Source: Perspicuibacillus lycopersici (GTDB lineage: Bacteria > Bacillota > Bacilli > Bacillales > Caldibacillaceae). Taken from it: DNA of 64,000 bases. Location: assembly GCF_025660475.1 (NCBI RefSeq), contig NZ_JAOUSF010000002.1, positions 124,001 through 188,000 of the forward strand, written 5' to 3'. The notes under the pieces were generated by a model. The model was not told the origin of the DNA. It saw only the letters and a list, made by a program, of their open reading frames with translations, and did no database searches. The translations under genes were made by a program, and so were the position numbers. This document shows, one piece after another, positions 35,408 to 45,319 of the stretch; position 1 is the stretch's first letter, and every line of letters begins with the position of its first letter.

Positions 35408-36258
35408 TGCTTGAATTTATTTATGAGTTTCGTTACGCCTTCGCTATTAGCCTCATTGTCGGAATCATATGCCCCTTCGTTGGAACATTCATTGTAGTAA
35501 GGCGTTTATCTGTAATCGGTGAGGTTCTTTCTAATATGAGTTTATCGGGAGTTGCACTTGGCTCCTTACTAGGTTCCATCATCCCTTTTTCTTTTGTACC
35601 TACTCTACAAATTTATGGAACTTTTTTCGCAATTATTGGTGCACTTTTAGTGGAATGGTTAAGAAAAAGGTTTCCATCTTTTTCAGAAATATCGATTCCT
35701 ATATTACTCGCATTCGGGATGGGGTTAAGTGTTGTATTATTTAGTGCCATGAATGGATTTAATGTAAATATCCAGGCATATTTATTTGGCAATTTACTTG
35801 CAGTAAACAAAACAGATCTTATCACAACACTTGTGATTGGGTGTGTCGTGCTGATTATTTTTCTACTATTATATAAGGAATTTTTTGCTGTTACCTTTGA
35901 TGCGGAATATTCTCGATTAATTGGCATCCCAAGGAGATTAATTCAATTTCTATTGATTATAATCATTGCATTAACTATATCTGTTACGGTTCGTTCGATA
36001 GGTTCCATGCTTGTTTCCGGTTTAATGGTTTTACCTGTCGCTACTAGTTTACTTATTTCGAGAGGTTTTAAATCGTTACTATTGTTCTCTATGCTTTTTA
36101 GTGTGACTGCTATATTCATCGGGTTATTTTTTTCATATTTATTTAATTTAGCTACTGGTGGAACGATTATCCTCATTTCGGCACTATTATTTCTTTCTGT
36201 GCTGTTAATAAAAAAGTGGGGATTTCAAACTAGTATAGCTAATAGCAAATCGTATTAA
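35407..36258 (+). CDS. Zinc ABC transporter permease, second copy
   Basis: 283 residues of the same ABC-3 family: CPFVGTFIVVRRLSVIGEVLSNMSLSGVALGSLLG near 20 and AYLFGNLLAVNKTDL near 130. DALAH/DTLSH of typical members is changed to EVLSN. It follows without a gap. Most AdcB/ZnuB systems have a single permease gene, so the second copy is notable. The operon terminator follows. Confidence 0.88.
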   Translation: MLEFIYEFRYAFAISLIVGIICPFVGTFIVVRRLSVIGEVLSNMSLSGVALGSLLGSIIPFSFVPTLQIYGTFFAIIGALLVEWLRKRFPSFSEISIPILLAFGMGLSVVLFSAMNGFNVNIQAYLFGNLLAVNKTDLITTLVIGCVVLIIFLLLYKEFFAVTFDAEYSRLIGIPRRLIQFLLIIIIALTISVTVRSIGSMLVSGLMVLPVATSLLISRGFKSLLLFSMLFSVTAIFIGLFFSYLFNLATGGTIILISALLFLSVLLIKKWGFQTSIANSKSY

Positions 36259-36261
36259 GAA

Positions 36262-36304
36262 AAAAAGCATAAAGTTTCCAAATGGATATTATTATGCTTT
36301 TTTG
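36262..36304 (+). terminator. Terminator of the znu operon
   Basis: AAAAAAAGCATAA and TTATGCTTTTTT form a stem around a loop of about 17 bases. Confidence 0.7.
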
Positions 36305-36339
36305 TAAATTTATGATAAAAGTACTTACATAGTACTATA

Positions 36340-36402
36340 TCAATAACCAATCGATACTTCACATCAGATTCTAATAATCGTTTGTAGGCTTCATCCATTT
36401 GA
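36340..36402 (-). pseudogene. C-terminal remnant of a zinc-type alcohol dehydrogenase
   Basis: On the minus strand the frame reads NQMDEAYKRLLESDVKYR followed by LVIDI, close to the C-terminal (ANEAYERLLKSDVKYRFVIDM) end of NAD(P)-dependent alcohol dehydrogenases. There is no start and no upstream domain, and the normal stop region is altered. It is a decayed fragment of about 25 codons. Confidence 0.6.
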
Positions 36403-36498
36403 TTTGAACATAAAAAGTTTCAATTACAAGACAGCATTGGAGGCTGGAACAGAAGATATTCATAAGGAAGATAAACTAGAAATTCCTAACACTAAATA

Positions 36499-36541
36499 AA
36501 ATAACCCATAAATTTTCCTTAGCGGAAATTTTATGGGTTAT
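36499..36541 (-). terminator. Terminator downstream of ssrA
   Basis: ATAACCCATAAaATTTcC and its complement GGAAATTTTATGGGTTAT form a long stem with a 4-base loop; it lies 36 bases past the 3' end of tmRNA. Confidence 0.75.
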
Positions 36542-36576
36542 GTCTTAATCAGTATTGGTAATCCACCAAATATGTA

Positions 36577-36937
36577 TGGTGGAGACGGTGGGAGTCGAAC
36601 CCACGTCCAGAAACATCGGCACTTAAGCGTCTACGAGTGTAGTCGATATATTTGTATTTCGCAATTAACTCGGCCTATCGACAGGCTTTGTTAATGCTAG
36701 TCTGGTTAATCTCTTCCTTCGCCCTCAGACGGTGAGCAACCGGCGTATCCCACTAGAGTGAGCCCCTGATCCTACCACATGGGCGATGGAGGGAGGAGCA
36801 GCTACGCGCTATTAAGCAGCGAAAGCTAAGTTATTGTTAGTTTTGCCAGTTATTATTGGCGTGGCGTTATTTACGAGCTCGCCGACTCGACTCGCAGCCT
36901 AAGCTCGACCTGCCCCTGTCGAATCCGTAGCGTCCCC
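36577..36937 (-). ncRNA. ssrA: Transfer-messenger RNA (tmRNA)
   Basis: The 5' end GGGGACGCTACGGATTCGAC and 3' end GTGGGTTCGACTCCCAC...TCTCCACCA form the tRNA-like domain; CCA is encoded. The tag frame reads GGC AAA ACT AAC AAT AAC TTA GCT TTC GCT GCT TAA, giving the degradation tag (A)GKTNNNLAFAA with the usual ...LAFAA end recognised by ClpXP. It rescues stalled ribosomes with SmpB, whose gene is directly upstream. Length 361 bases. Confidence 0.95.
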
Positions 36938-37070
36938 ATGATAGGAAGTTACGAAAAGATAGTAACAAGCTTTGCTTAGCTACTATTCAGTTGTAATTGC
37001 CGCATATCTTTCGCGACATACTTATTATAACATTTACAAACAAAATATCAAATGAATCATCTGGATGAGT

Positions 37071-37538
37071 TTACATTTTTTGTCTATCTCGAAATGCTCT
37101 TTCAATTTCTCGATTTGCTTCTTTTTTCTTCAAATCTTCTCGTTTATCGTATTTCTTCTTACCTCTTGCAAGAGCCAATTCCACTTTTGCAAAGCCATCC
37201 TTTAAATAAAGCTTTGTTGGTACTAATGAATACCCCGTTTCCTTTGTTTCACCAATCAATTTATTAATCTGCATCCGATGTAACAAAAGCTTTCTTGTTC
37301 TTAATGGATCATGATTAAATCGATTACCTTGCTCATATGGGCTAACATGCATATTATGTAAAAATACTTCACCTTTGTCGATTCGAGCAAAGGAATCTTT
37401 CAAATTTACTCTTCCGGCACGGATTGCTTTAATCTCTGTTCCATGTAGAACAATACCTGCCTCATACGTTTCTTCAATAAAATAATCGTGATACGCTTTT
37501 TTATTTTGGGCGACAATCTTTCCTTTACCTTTAGCCAT
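37071..37538 (-). CDS. smpB: SsrA-binding protein SmpB
   Basis: 155 residues, the normal length. Reads [44 protein letters not shown] and ends in a basic tail [19 protein letters not shown] that enters the mRNA channel in trans-translation. ATG 37538 is preceded by GGGGG. It is followed by ssrA, and belongs to the conserved secG-est-rnr-smpB-ssrA block, here interrupted by a DUF1697 gene. Confidence 0.96.
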   Translation of the reverse strand: MAKGKGKIVAQNKKAYHDYFIEETYEAGIVLHGTEIKAIRAGRVNLKDSFARIDKGEVFLHNMHVSPYEQGNRFNHDPLRTRKLLLHRMQINKLIGETKETGYSLVPTKLYLKDGFAKVELALARGKKKYDKREDLKKKEANREIERAFRDRQKM

Positions 37539-37591
37539 CTATCATTCCCCCAGTAGTACTTCATTTTAGCAAAATTTCCAACAAAAAACAA

Positions 37592-37618
37592 TGAAAGAAG
37601 GGGGTAATCCATCCCCTT
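37592..37618 (-). terminator. Candidate terminator after the DUF1697 gene
   Basis: GAAGGGG-atggattac-CCCCTTC followed on the minus strand by a T-rich tail that is not continuous. Confidence 0.55.
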
Positions 37619-37639
37619 CCTTACGGTAAAATTATATAA

Positions 37640-38185
37640 TTAATTCGCAACGGATAGCATTAACTCATATATTTTACGAGTGGTATTTACATTTCTTACC
37701 GTAACCTGATGATAAATCTTTGAGCCAACAATATTTTTCATTCCGCTTTTAGTCACATTCTCTCTGGACACGGACCATATTATCGCACCTGGCACATATT
37801 TTACAGTATCAATTTCCTCTTTTATTGTCAGTTTATCAAGGATAGAATCATCATCAATCTCATCCCATAAAAATAAAACATCACTTTTTTGCTGGCCATC
37901 ATTTGTCCATGACTCTGGAAGGGAAAGAATTACTTGTTTATATTCCTCGAGACTGCGGACGACTACTTTTATATTCAACCCAAAGTCCTCTGAGATGGCT
38001 TGCTCTAACATATTTCCAATTACTTTTTTGGAATTTTCTCCACTAGTAAAAATAATATTTCCTGTATTAATGTACGTTATTACATCTTTCATTTGAACTC
38101 GTTCAAATGTTTTCTTCAACAATTTCATATCGATTTTATTTTTACCGCCAACATTAATTCCCCGAAGTAATGCAACATAAACCAT
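37640..38185 (-). CDS. DUF1697 family protein
   Basis: 181 residues. Starts VYVALLRGINVGGKNKIDMKLLKKTFE, the DUF1697 signature, followed by VITYINTGNIIFTS and ending IYHQVTVRNVNTTRKIYEL. Soluble; function unknown. It lies between rnr and smpB, which are adjacent in most Bacillales, so it looks like an insertion into the block. Confidence 0.85.
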   Translation of the reverse strand: MVYVALLRGINVGGKNKIDMKLLKKTFERVQMKDVITYINTGNIIFTSGENSKKVIGNMLEQAISEDFGLNIKVVVRSLEEYKQVILSLPESWTNDGQQKSDVLFLWDEIDDDSILDKLTIKEEIDTVKYVPGAIIWSVSRENVTKSGMKNIVGSKIYHQVTVRNVNTTRKIYELMLSVAN

Positions 38186-38216
38186 GTTCTCTCCCTCCCT
38201 TTCCTTTTAGCCTCAA

Positions 38217-40571
38217 TTATCTTCTCTTTTTGCGTTTTGCTTTTGGTGCATTATCATAAAACTTTTTCTTCTTCTTCGGCTTTCTATCCTGACTTCCGTT
38301 ACCATCTTTACCACGACCGGAATCCTTTCGGCTACCTCTCGTTTCTCCACTGGCAGCACCTTTTCCTGAACCATTTTTGCGAGGATTAGCATGCACTACT
38401 TTTGAAGTAGTTCTTCTCTCTACTGGACGTCTAGTACCTTTCATGCCAACTACTTCGAAATCAATCGAGCGCTCATCCTTGTTTACATTGATGACACGAA
38501 CCGTGATTTCATCGCCAATACGAAATACATTGCCGGTTCGTTCCCCAATCATTGCATATTGTCTTTCATCATAACGGTAGTAGTCATCGGTTAAGTAACT
38601 AACATGGATAAGACCTTCAATCGTATTGGAAAGCTCCACAAACATACCAAAGTTTGTAACCGAGCTAATAATCCCTTCAAATTCCTGTCCAATCTTATCT
38701 TCCATATATTCCGTTTTCTTCAGCTCATCGGTTTCCCGCTCTGCCTCTACCGCACGTCGTTCCATTTTTGAGGTATGCTGGGCAATTTCAGGTAGCAATG
38801 CCTTCCATTTCGCCTGTGTTGCCTCATCAATTTTGCCTTCCACTAAATACGTACGAATCAAGCGATGGACAATCAAATCAGGGTACCGACGAATTGGCGA
38901 TGTAAAATGTGTATAAAATTCTGTAGACAATCCAAAATGTCCTAAGCTTTCTTGGAAATATTTCGCCTGCTGCATTGAACGAAGCATTACCGTATTGACA
39001 ACCATTTCTTCTGGTTTTCCACGGACCTCATCGAGTATTTCCTGAAGTGCACGGGGATGAACCGAATTTGCTTTCCCACGTACAATTAATCCAAAGTTAG
39101 TTACAAATTCAAAGAATCGTTGCAATTTGTCTTCCTTTGGATCCTCATGTATCCGATAAATAAACGGTAATTCCATCCAATGGAAATGTTCCGCGACGGT
39201 TTCGTTTGCAACTAGCATAAATTCTTCAATTAATTTTTCAGCAACCGAGCGTTCCCGAAGCACTACATCTTTCGGACGACCATCTTCGTCGACTAATACT
39301 TTTGCTTCTTTGAAATCAAAGTCAATTGCTCCACGATGCATCCGTTTATTCCGTAATACTTGCGCAAGCTCTTCCATTAATTCAAACATCGGAACAATCG
39401 GACGATATCTTTCAATTAATTCCTCGTCTTTTTCATTTAAAATTTTATTTACATCGGAATAGGTCATTCTTTCCGTAGTCCGAATTACACTTTGGAAAAT
39501 CTCATGGTGAACAACTTCTCCACTATTGGTAATTTCCATTTCACAGGATAAGGTTAGACGGTCTACTCGTGGATTAAGGGAACATATCCCATTCGAAAGA
39601 CGATGTGGGATCATCGGGATAACACGGTCGACTAAGTATACACTTGTTCCTCGTTCAAAGGCTTCCTGGTCAATTGGACTTCCCTCTGTAACATAATGGC
39701 TAACATCCGCAATATGAACGCCTAGTTTATAATTGCCGTTCGCTAATTTAGTCACAGTTACCGCATCATCTAAATCTTTCGCATCCGCTCCATCTATCGT
39801 TACAATCACTTCATTGCGAAGGTCACGGCGATTTTGTAAATCAGCTTCACTAATTTGATCTGGTGTAGCATGTGCTTGCTCCATTACTTCCTCTGGGAAT
39901 TCCATTGGAAGTCCATGACTATGGATAATCGATAAAATATCTACTCCTGGATCGTTTTTATGACCAAGAATTTCTACGATTTCTCCTTCGGCACTCTTTC
40001 TTCCCTCTGGATATTCCTTTAATTTTACAACGACCTTATGTCCTTCCACTGCACCCATAGAGGCATTTTTCGGAATGAAAATATCCCCATTAAATTTTTT
40101 CTCATCTGGGATGACAAATCCAAAGCTTGCACTTTCCACATATGTACCAACGACTTGGGTAATGCCTCTTTCTAAAATTCGAACTATCGTACCTTCTTTA
40201 CGGGCACCAGATGTTTCATTTGCCACTCTTGCTAGTACGATATCACCATGTAATGCGGTATTTAGTTCCCCAGGTGGGATAAAAATATCATCTAAGCCGG
40301 GCTCTTCCGGAATTACAAATGCAAATCCTTTTGCATGTCCAGAAACCCGTCCACGAATTAAACTCATTTTTTCTGGTAACCCATAGCGATTGCTCCGGGT
40401 ACGTACTACGAGCCCTTTTTCTTCCATATAGACAAGTGTTTTTACGAAATCTTTAAAGTCACTAGAATCACTAATTTGTAATGCTTCTTCTAGCTCACTT
40501 ACAGTTAATGGCTTATAGGCTTCTTCCTTCATATATGCTAATAACCGATTAACTAATGCTTGTTGTTCCAA
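38217..40571 (-). CDS. rnr: Ribonuclease R
   Basis: 784 residues. Order: N-terminal HTH_12 and two cold-shock domains (about 1-220; [29 protein letters not shown]), RNB catalytic domain (about 255-580) with [12 protein letters not shown] carrying the metal-binding aspartates, S1 domain (about 625-710; [28 protein letters not shown]), and a Lys/Arg-rich tail ending [18 protein letters not shown]. It is a 3'-5' exoribonuclease for structured RNA and works with trans-translation. It lies 43 bases downstream of est. Confidence 0.95.
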   Translation of the reverse strand: MEQQALVNRLLAYMKEEAYKPLTVSELEEALQISDSSDFKDFVKTLVYMEEKGLVVRTRSNRYGLPEKMSLIRGRVSGHAKGFAFVIPEEPGLDDIFIPPGELNTALHGDIVLARVANETSGARKEGTIVRILERGITQVVGTYVESASFGFVIPDEKKFNGDIFIPKNASMGAVEGHKVVVKLKEYPEGRKSAEGEIVEILGHKNDPGVDILSIIHSHGLPMEFPEEVMEQAHATPDQISEADLQNRRDLRNEVIVTIDGADAKDLDDAVTVTKLANGNYKLGVHIADVSHYVTEGSPIDQEAFERGTSVYLVDRVIPMIPHRLSNGICSLNPRVDRLTLSCEMEITNSGEVVHHEIFQSVIRTTERMTYSDVNKILNEKDEELIERYRPIVPMFELMEELAQVLRNKRMHRGAIDFDFKEAKVLVDEDGRPKDVVLRERSVAEKLIEEFMLVANETVAEHFHWMELPFIYRIHEDPKEDKLQRFFEFVTNFGLIVRGKANSVHPRALQEILDEVRGKPEEMVVNTVMLRSMQQAKYFQESLGHFGLSTEFYTHFTSPIRRYPDLIVHRLIRTYLVEGKIDEATQAKWKALLPEIAQHTSKMERRAVEAERETDELKKTEYMEDKIGQEFEGIISSVTNFGMFVELSNTIEGLIHVSYLTDDYYRYDERQYAMIGERTGNVFRIGDEITVRVINVNKDERSIDFEVVGMKGTRRPVERRTTSKVVHANPRKNGSGKGAASGETRGSRKDSGRGKDGNGSQDRKPKKKKKFYDNAPKAKRKKRR

Positions 40572-40614
40572 TTAAAACCCTCCTTTCTATTCTTTCCAAC
40601 GTTCCTTTTATGTT

Positions 40615-41364
40615 CTATTCTTTCCAATCCAATTGATTTAAAAACTGGAGAATATCATCGTGCAGCTGTTCTTTCTCTTTATCCATCGTAATAACATGTC
40701 CTGATTGTTCATACCATTTTATCGACTTGTTAGTGGATTCCACTTCGTTATAGATAATATTGGCACTATCCGGATTAATCATCCCATCATTTCTCGCTTG
40801 GACAACAAAAACAGGTGCATAAATCATATCTATATTATTTCTTACTTCATCAATTAATTTTTGGTTTTGTTGCAGTAAGTGTTTCGGGTTTGATGCTTCG
40901 AAGGCTGTCATTTCTGTGTCGATTTGTTCCTTCGTTTTACCTTCTAATTTTTTATACCCTTTTGCGTATTCCAATAATCCTTGATACATAATTTCTTGAC
41001 TGCGTAAGTACATTGGTGCACACATTGGGACAATTCCTTTTACTGGAACAGAATATCCTAATTTTAAGGAAAAAACACCACCAAGTGATAAGCCGACAGC
41101 AGCAATTTCGTCATGACCCATATTTTTTAAAACTTCATATGCATCATTAACATCTTTCCACCAGTCCTCTGGAGTGTACTTTAATAACTCCTCTGGTGCT
41201 ACGCCATGCCCTCGATAAATAGGTGCATGACAGGTATAGCCATTTTTTTCTAGAAAACGTCCGAGCATTCGTACATCTGCACTATTTCCCGTAAAACCGT
41301 GCAACAATAATACTGCACGTTTTCCCCCATGAAACGTAAAGGCTTTAGGTGCAGAAACTTTCAT
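40615..41364 (-). CDS. est: Carboxylesterase (Est30/YvaK type)
   Basis: 249 residues from ATG 41364 with GAGGAAGA upstream; an in-frame TTG at 41370 lies closer to that site. Alpha/beta hydrolase with oxyanion motif LLLHGFTG near 20, nucleophile GLSLGG near 91, acid Asp near 190 (ARNDGMI) and His in [14 protein letters not shown] near 220. Length and context (between secG and rnr) fit Est30 of Geobacillus and YvaK of B. subtilis, which hydrolyse short-chain esters. Confidence 0.92.
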   Translation of the reverse strand: MKVSAPKAFTFHGGKRAVLLLHGFTGNSADVRMLGRFLEKNGYTCHAPIYRGHGVAPEELLKYTPEDWWKDVNDAYEVLKNMGHDEIAAVGLSLGGVFSLKLGYSVPVKGIVPMCAPMYLRSQEIMYQGLLEYAKGYKKLEGKTKEQIDTEMTAFEASNPKHLLQQNQKLIDEVRNNIDMIYAPVFVVQARNDGMINPDSANIIYNEVESTNKSIKWYEQSGHVITMDKEKEQLHDDILQFLNQLDWKE

Positions 41365-41624
41365 TGTCAATCTTCCTCTCTACTATTAAGCACATCTTGT
41401 TATAGTTTGAACTAAAATAAAAAAATTACCCTATTTCAGAGTACAAAAACTGCAGTAAATTGTAAAATACATACACTTATTGCAGGTAGAAACGATAATA
41501 TTATTTGTAAAGTATGTAACTATACTAATCTCCTCTGACAGAGCACGCTCCGCTTATAAACGGAAGAGTTGTCTTCATCTGTTCCATCCGCACCGCATTC
41601 AAAAAGCGTTTTCCGGTAACAAAA

Positions 41625-41657
41625 AAATCCTGGCCTTTTATGACCAGGATTTTTCAC
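41625..41657 (-). terminator. Terminator after secG
   Basis: AAAATCCTGG-tcataaaagg-CCAGGATTTTTTT on the minus strand, 6 bases past the secG stop. Confidence 0.85.
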
Positions 41658-41662
41658 CAAAA

Positions 41663-41896
41663 TTATAGTCCAAAGTACGAAATAAGAATCGTTAAAATGA
41701 AAAATAGCGTTACTAATACGATCGTAATACGTTGAAGGATTAAATCTAATCCTCTGGCTTTTTGTTTACCAAATAATTGCTCCGCACCACCTGAAATGGC
41801 ACCAGATAAGCCTGCGCTTTTACCTGATTGTAATAACACGACAGCAATTAAGCCAATACTTACAATAACCAATAAGACTACTAAAAATGCGTGCAT
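41663..41896 (-). CDS. secG: Preprotein translocase subunit SecG
   Basis: 77 residues, two membrane helices (2-22 and 52-74) with the SecG linker [34 protein letters not shown] 41896 follows TAGGAGG. It forms the SecYEG channel. A terminator separates it from est. Confidence 0.93.
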   Translation of the reverse strand: MHAFLVVLLVIVSIGLIAVVLLQSGKSAGLSGAISGGAEQLFGKQKARGLDLILQRITIVLVTLFFILTILISYFGL

Positions 41897-42007
41897 GGTT
41901 CTACCTCCTAATACGGTCGTAACAATACTAATAATGTATCATAAAAATATTAAGAAAACAATAACAGTCTTACTGGTAGATTTAATTTTCTTGTTATTTT
42001 TAGTCCA

Positions 42008-43612
42008 TTATCCTTGAATATCGCGTTTATTATACGTAACTACCGCAATGATCATAATAGCAATAGAAAGCACGAGCAAAACGATTTCCGCAACAATATT
42101 CACATCCTCTATTGGTAGCTGAGAAATATAGCCAAACGGTGAGAGCTTTCCTACCCAATCGGGAAAATGAAATAAACCACCTAAATAAAGAACAATAAAG
42201 GAATAAAATACATATAACCACACAAAACTACTAAACCTTGGCAAAAACCCAACGAGAAGTGCAGCAATGCTAATCATACAGACAATTGCTGGAAAATGGG
42301 CAATCGCTGCGGTATAAATCATTCCAAAATCCAATCCACCTTCTACTGAAGCCGCACCTGCGGACCAAAAACCTATGGCAGCTAAAGATAACATAATAAA
42401 TGCATTTACGAATGAAATAATTAAGAAGGTCACCATTAATTTTGGTCGTGAAACAGCCCGTACGATTAAATGCTCGATATGATTTTTCTTTTCCTCTCCG
42501 TATAGCTTTAGCATACTTAAAACCGGAGAAATTGTAGCAGTAATTGCAATTACGACCATTAGCATTGGAATAAATTGCTCGATGACTGAAAATTCACCTT
42601 CTGCGTCTAAAACCATTTGACTTAACATTTCACTTCCAGAAAAAAAGCTATCTAAATCTCCCATTACTGATCCATAGGATGCCCCTAAAACAAACATCCC
42701 GATTGCCCAGCCAATAATCCCATTGCGCATTAGCCGTAGTGCTAAACCTGCCGGTGATTGTAAAAACCAGCTTGCATATTTTCTGCCTGATTTGGCACGG
42801 ATTAAGCCCGATCCTAAATCACGAATTGCATACAAATAATTTGCAACAACCATCAATATGAAGGATACAACGATCAATAGAAGTAATAGCCACCAATTAT
42901 TTTCCCCATATACTTGTGCTTTAGTTACCCAGCCAAGCGGAGAAATCCAAGAAAGTGCTTCATTACTCACATCGCCAATGGCCCGAACCAAATAGAGAAG
43001 GAGTAAAAATGCAATGGAAAAACCAAAAGTACCGCGCGCATTCTCGGAGATTTGGGCAAAAACTGCAGTAAGTGCAGCAAAAAAGATTCCGGTTCCACCT
43101 AATAGTGCACCATATAATAACGATCCTTGCAAATCCATGCTTTCGATTCCTAATGCAAATAATCCAATCGCTGTTACAAATGCCAGAACGATATTTGTTA
43201 TAGTTAATACAAGTAATGACGCATTCATATTGGATAGGCGCCCAACAGGTAAGGAGCGAAGCATTTCTACACGCCCATCTTCCTCGTCCGAGCGAGTATG
43301 ACGATTAACTAATAAAATACTCATTAAACCAACAACTAATGCTGTAAATAATAACATTTCGTGAGCTGTCATTACTCCAATCGTATAATGAGAAGTATCT
43401 GCTTGCCCCGCCATTGCCACCATCGCAGGGTTCTCCATTGTGATAGCAAATGCATCACGATCTTGTTGGGTAGGATATAATTCTGCTAAGGCAGGTGGTA
43501 CGATTAATGTAAAAAATACGATACCAATAATCCAAATCAAAATTCGAATACGATCTCTTTTCAAAATGAATAAGGAAAGCTTTCCAATATTATGGAACAG
43601 ATGGTTACCCAT
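42008..43612 (-). CDS. ABC-2 family exporter permease (TetB/COG3559 type)
   Basis: 534 residues from ATG 43612 with GGGAGG upstream; the open extension to 43684 lies inside the ATPase gene. Twelve predicted membrane segments in two halves: first with SDEEDGRVEMLRSLPVGRLSN, second with GEEKKNHIEHLIVRAVSRPKLM, as in polyketide-antibiotic exporter permeases. It overlaps the ATPase gene by 8 bases and is divergent from a TetR regulator. The substrate is unknown; drug or lipid export is likely. Confidence 0.88.
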   Translation of the reverse strand: MGNHLFHNIGKLSLFILKRDRIRILIWIIGIVFFTLIVPPALAELYPTQQDRDAFAITMENPAMVAMAGQADTSHYTIGVMTAHEMLLFTALVVGLMSILLVNRHTRSDEEDGRVEMLRSLPVGRLSNMNASLLVLTITNIVLAFVTAIGLFALGIESMDLQGSLLYGALLGGTGIFFAALTAVFAQISENARGTFGFSIAFLLLLYLVRAIGDVSNEALSWISPLGWVTKAQVYGENNWWLLLLLIVVSFILMVVANYLYAIRDLGSGLIRAKSGRKYASWFLQSPAGLALRLMRNGIIGWAIGMFVLGASYGSVMGDLDSFFSGSEMLSQMVLDAEGEFSVIEQFIPMLMVVIAITATISPVLSMLKLYGEEKKNHIEHLIVRAVSRPKLMVTFLIISFVNAFIMLSLAAIGFWSAGAASVEGGLDFGMIYTAAIAHFPAIVCMISIAALLVGFLPRFSSFVWLYVFYSFIVLYLGGLFHFPDWVGKLSPFGYISQLPIEDVNIVAEIVLLVLSIAIMIIAVVTYNKRDIQG

Positions 43613-44513
43613 TACGACGACCTCCCGATGGATCGTTTCCTTCATAATGACGCATAAATAAATCTTCCAATGTTGGCGGTGCACTTTCTAATTTCGTAAT
43701 ACCATACGAACTAATATATTTCATCACATCATCTAGTTTTTCTGTATCGACCTGGAACGACCACCGACGATTCTCCCCACTAATTCCATGAATTCCAGCA
43801 AACTCATGAATATTTGGCACCGGTTGTTTCGTCTCAATCACTAACTTAGTTCTCGTTAAATGTCTAAGCTCATCTAATGTTCCCGTTTCAATGATTCTAC
43901 CTTGGCGAATAATTCCGACTCGGTCACAAAGCTTTTCCACTTCGGATAAAATATGACTCGATAGTAATACCGTCTTTCCTTCCGCTTTCACTTCATTTAC
44001 GCATTGTTGAAAAACATTCTCCATTAATGGATCCAGCCCTGAAGTTGGTTCATCCAAAATATATAAATCTGCTTCCGAAGCAAAAGCTGCAATCAATGCA
44101 ACCTTTTGACGATTTCCTTTTGAATAAGTTCGACATTTTTTTGAAGGATCTAAGTCGAATCGTTCAATCAATTCCTCTCTTCTCGAGTTTTTCGTTCCCC
44201 CCTGCAACTTGACAAACAAATCAATGACTTCGCCACCAGTTAAATTTGGCCATAAATTAACATCCCCTGGTACATATGCTAAACGCTTATGAATTTCAAC
44301 TGCATCCTTCCAGACGTCTTTCCCGAAAATTTGTGCTTCCCCAGCACTAGCCTTTAACATTCCTAGCAATATACGAATGGTTGTAGATTTACCAGCACCA
44401 TTTGGTCCAATAAACCCATAAATTTCTCCTTCATTTAACTCCATATTTACTCCATCTAAAGCAGTAAATGCACCAAACCTTTTCGTAATATTTTTTGTTT
44501 GAACTACCGCCAT
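43605..44513 (-). CDS. ABC exporter ATP-binding protein
   Basis: 302 residues from ATG 44513 with GGAGAGG upstream. Walker A GPNGAGKSTTIR near 39, signature YSKGNRQKVALIAAF near 138, Walker B LYILDEPTSGLDPL near 158 and switch LSSHILSEV near 192. A C-terminal domain of about 85 residues follows, as in CcmA-type exporters. Partner of the permease at 42008. Repeated TAGTTTTGAAAT sequences between it and tetR may be operators. Confidence 0.9.
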   Translation of the reverse strand: MAVVQTKNITKRFGAFTALDGVNMELNEGEIYGFIGPNGAGKSTTIRILLGMLKASAGEAQIFGKDVWKDAVEIHKRLAYVPGDVNLWPNLTGGEVIDLFVKLQGGTKNSRREELIERFDLDPSKKCRTYSKGNRQKVALIAAFASEADLYILDEPTSGLDPLMENVFQQCVNEVKAEGKTVLLSSHILSEVEKLCDRVGIIRQGRIIETGTLDELRHLTRTKLVIETKQPVPNIHEFAGIHGISGENRRWSFQVDTEKLDDVMKYISSYGITKLESAPPTLEDLFMRHYEGNDPSGGRRNG

Positions 44514-44552
44514 ATGATCCTCTCCTTTTCGAGAACAAAGCAAAGTTTGTAT

Positions 44553-44632
44553 ATAGTTTTGAAATATTTTTAACTATATATTTCATAATATACTTGTAGA
44601 ATAGGTATTACAACATAGTTTTGAAATGTTTT
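44553..44632. promoter_or_regulatory. Direct repeats in the exporter/TetR intergenic region
   Basis: ATAGTTTTGAAATATTTT (44553) and ATAGTTTTGAAATGTTTT (44615) differ at one base and are 62 bases apart. The first lies within an ATATAGTT...AACTATAT dyad. They are candidate binding sites for the divergent TetR regulator. Confidence 0.45.
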
Positions 44633-44681
44633 ATTTGTTTTATTACAAAACTTTCGATAAAATGAAGTGGAGGTGGAAATA

Positions 44682-45281
44682 ATGGACGGATTTGAAAGAC
44701 GGCGGGAACAAAAGAAAAAAAATATATTAGAAGCATCGCTACAACTGTTTAAAACCTTTGGGGTAGCTAAAGTAACGATCCCAGAGATTGCGAAACAGGC
44801 GGAAGTTTCCCAAGTAACTATCTATAACTATTTTGGTAGTAAGGATCATTTAGTGCATGAAGTGATTATTTACTATGTCAATCAAATCTGGGTTGATTAT
44901 GAGCAATTATTTGGTAGTGATTTACCATTTCCGGATAAAATTAAACAAATTATTTTTGAAAAAAAGGAAACAGCCTCCAATATTCATGAAGATTTTTTCC
45001 ATTATTTTATAAAAGAGTATGCGGATGAGGAAAGCTATGTAGAGAAGTTTTACAGAGAAAAGGCACTCGGACGGTTTATCGAATTATTTGATGAGGGAAA
45101 AAAACAAGGGTATATTGATCCGAATTTATCGAATGAGGCAATAATCTTTTATATTCAGATGGTTTCCGAGTATTTTCAGAAGAATGAAGTAGATCCACAT
45201 TTTTTATCGTTAACAGAGGATTTAACTAAAATATTTTTCTATGGAATAGTCGGTAATCAAGCGAAGAAGCAAGAAGAATGA
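44682..45281 (+). CDS. TetR/AcrR-family regulator
   Basis: 199 residues from ATG 44682, with GGAGGTGG before it. The HTH covers residues 5-50 (RRREQKKKNILEASLQLFKTFGVAKVTIPEIAKQAEVSQVTIYNYFGSKDHLVHEV). The C-terminal ligand domain ends in NQAKKQEE. It is divergent from the ABC exporter, the standard layout for a local repressor of an efflux system. The inducer is unknown. Confidence 0.88.
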   Translation: MDGFERRREQKKKNILEASLQLFKTFGVAKVTIPEIAKQAEVSQVTIYNYFGSKDHLVHEVIIYYVNQIWVDYEQLFGSDLPFPDKIKQIIFEKKETASNIHEDFFHYFIKEYADEESYVEKFYREKALGRFIELFDEGKKQGYIDPNLSNEAIIFYIQMVSEYFQKNEVDPHFLSLTEDLTKIFFYGIVGNQAKKQEE

Positions 45282-45319
45282 TTCCTATCATTCTTCCTAT
45301 TCCTAGTAAACGTAATCGA

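Noticed and set aside
42030..42221. Short ORFs antisense or out of frame within ABC permease and glycolytic genes
   Set aside because: They are frame shadows of strongly recognised genes.
45272..45297. Terminator between tetR and the Nudix gene
   Set aside because: GAAGAATGA/TCATTCTTC forms a hairpin but lies at the very end of tetR and has no T run.
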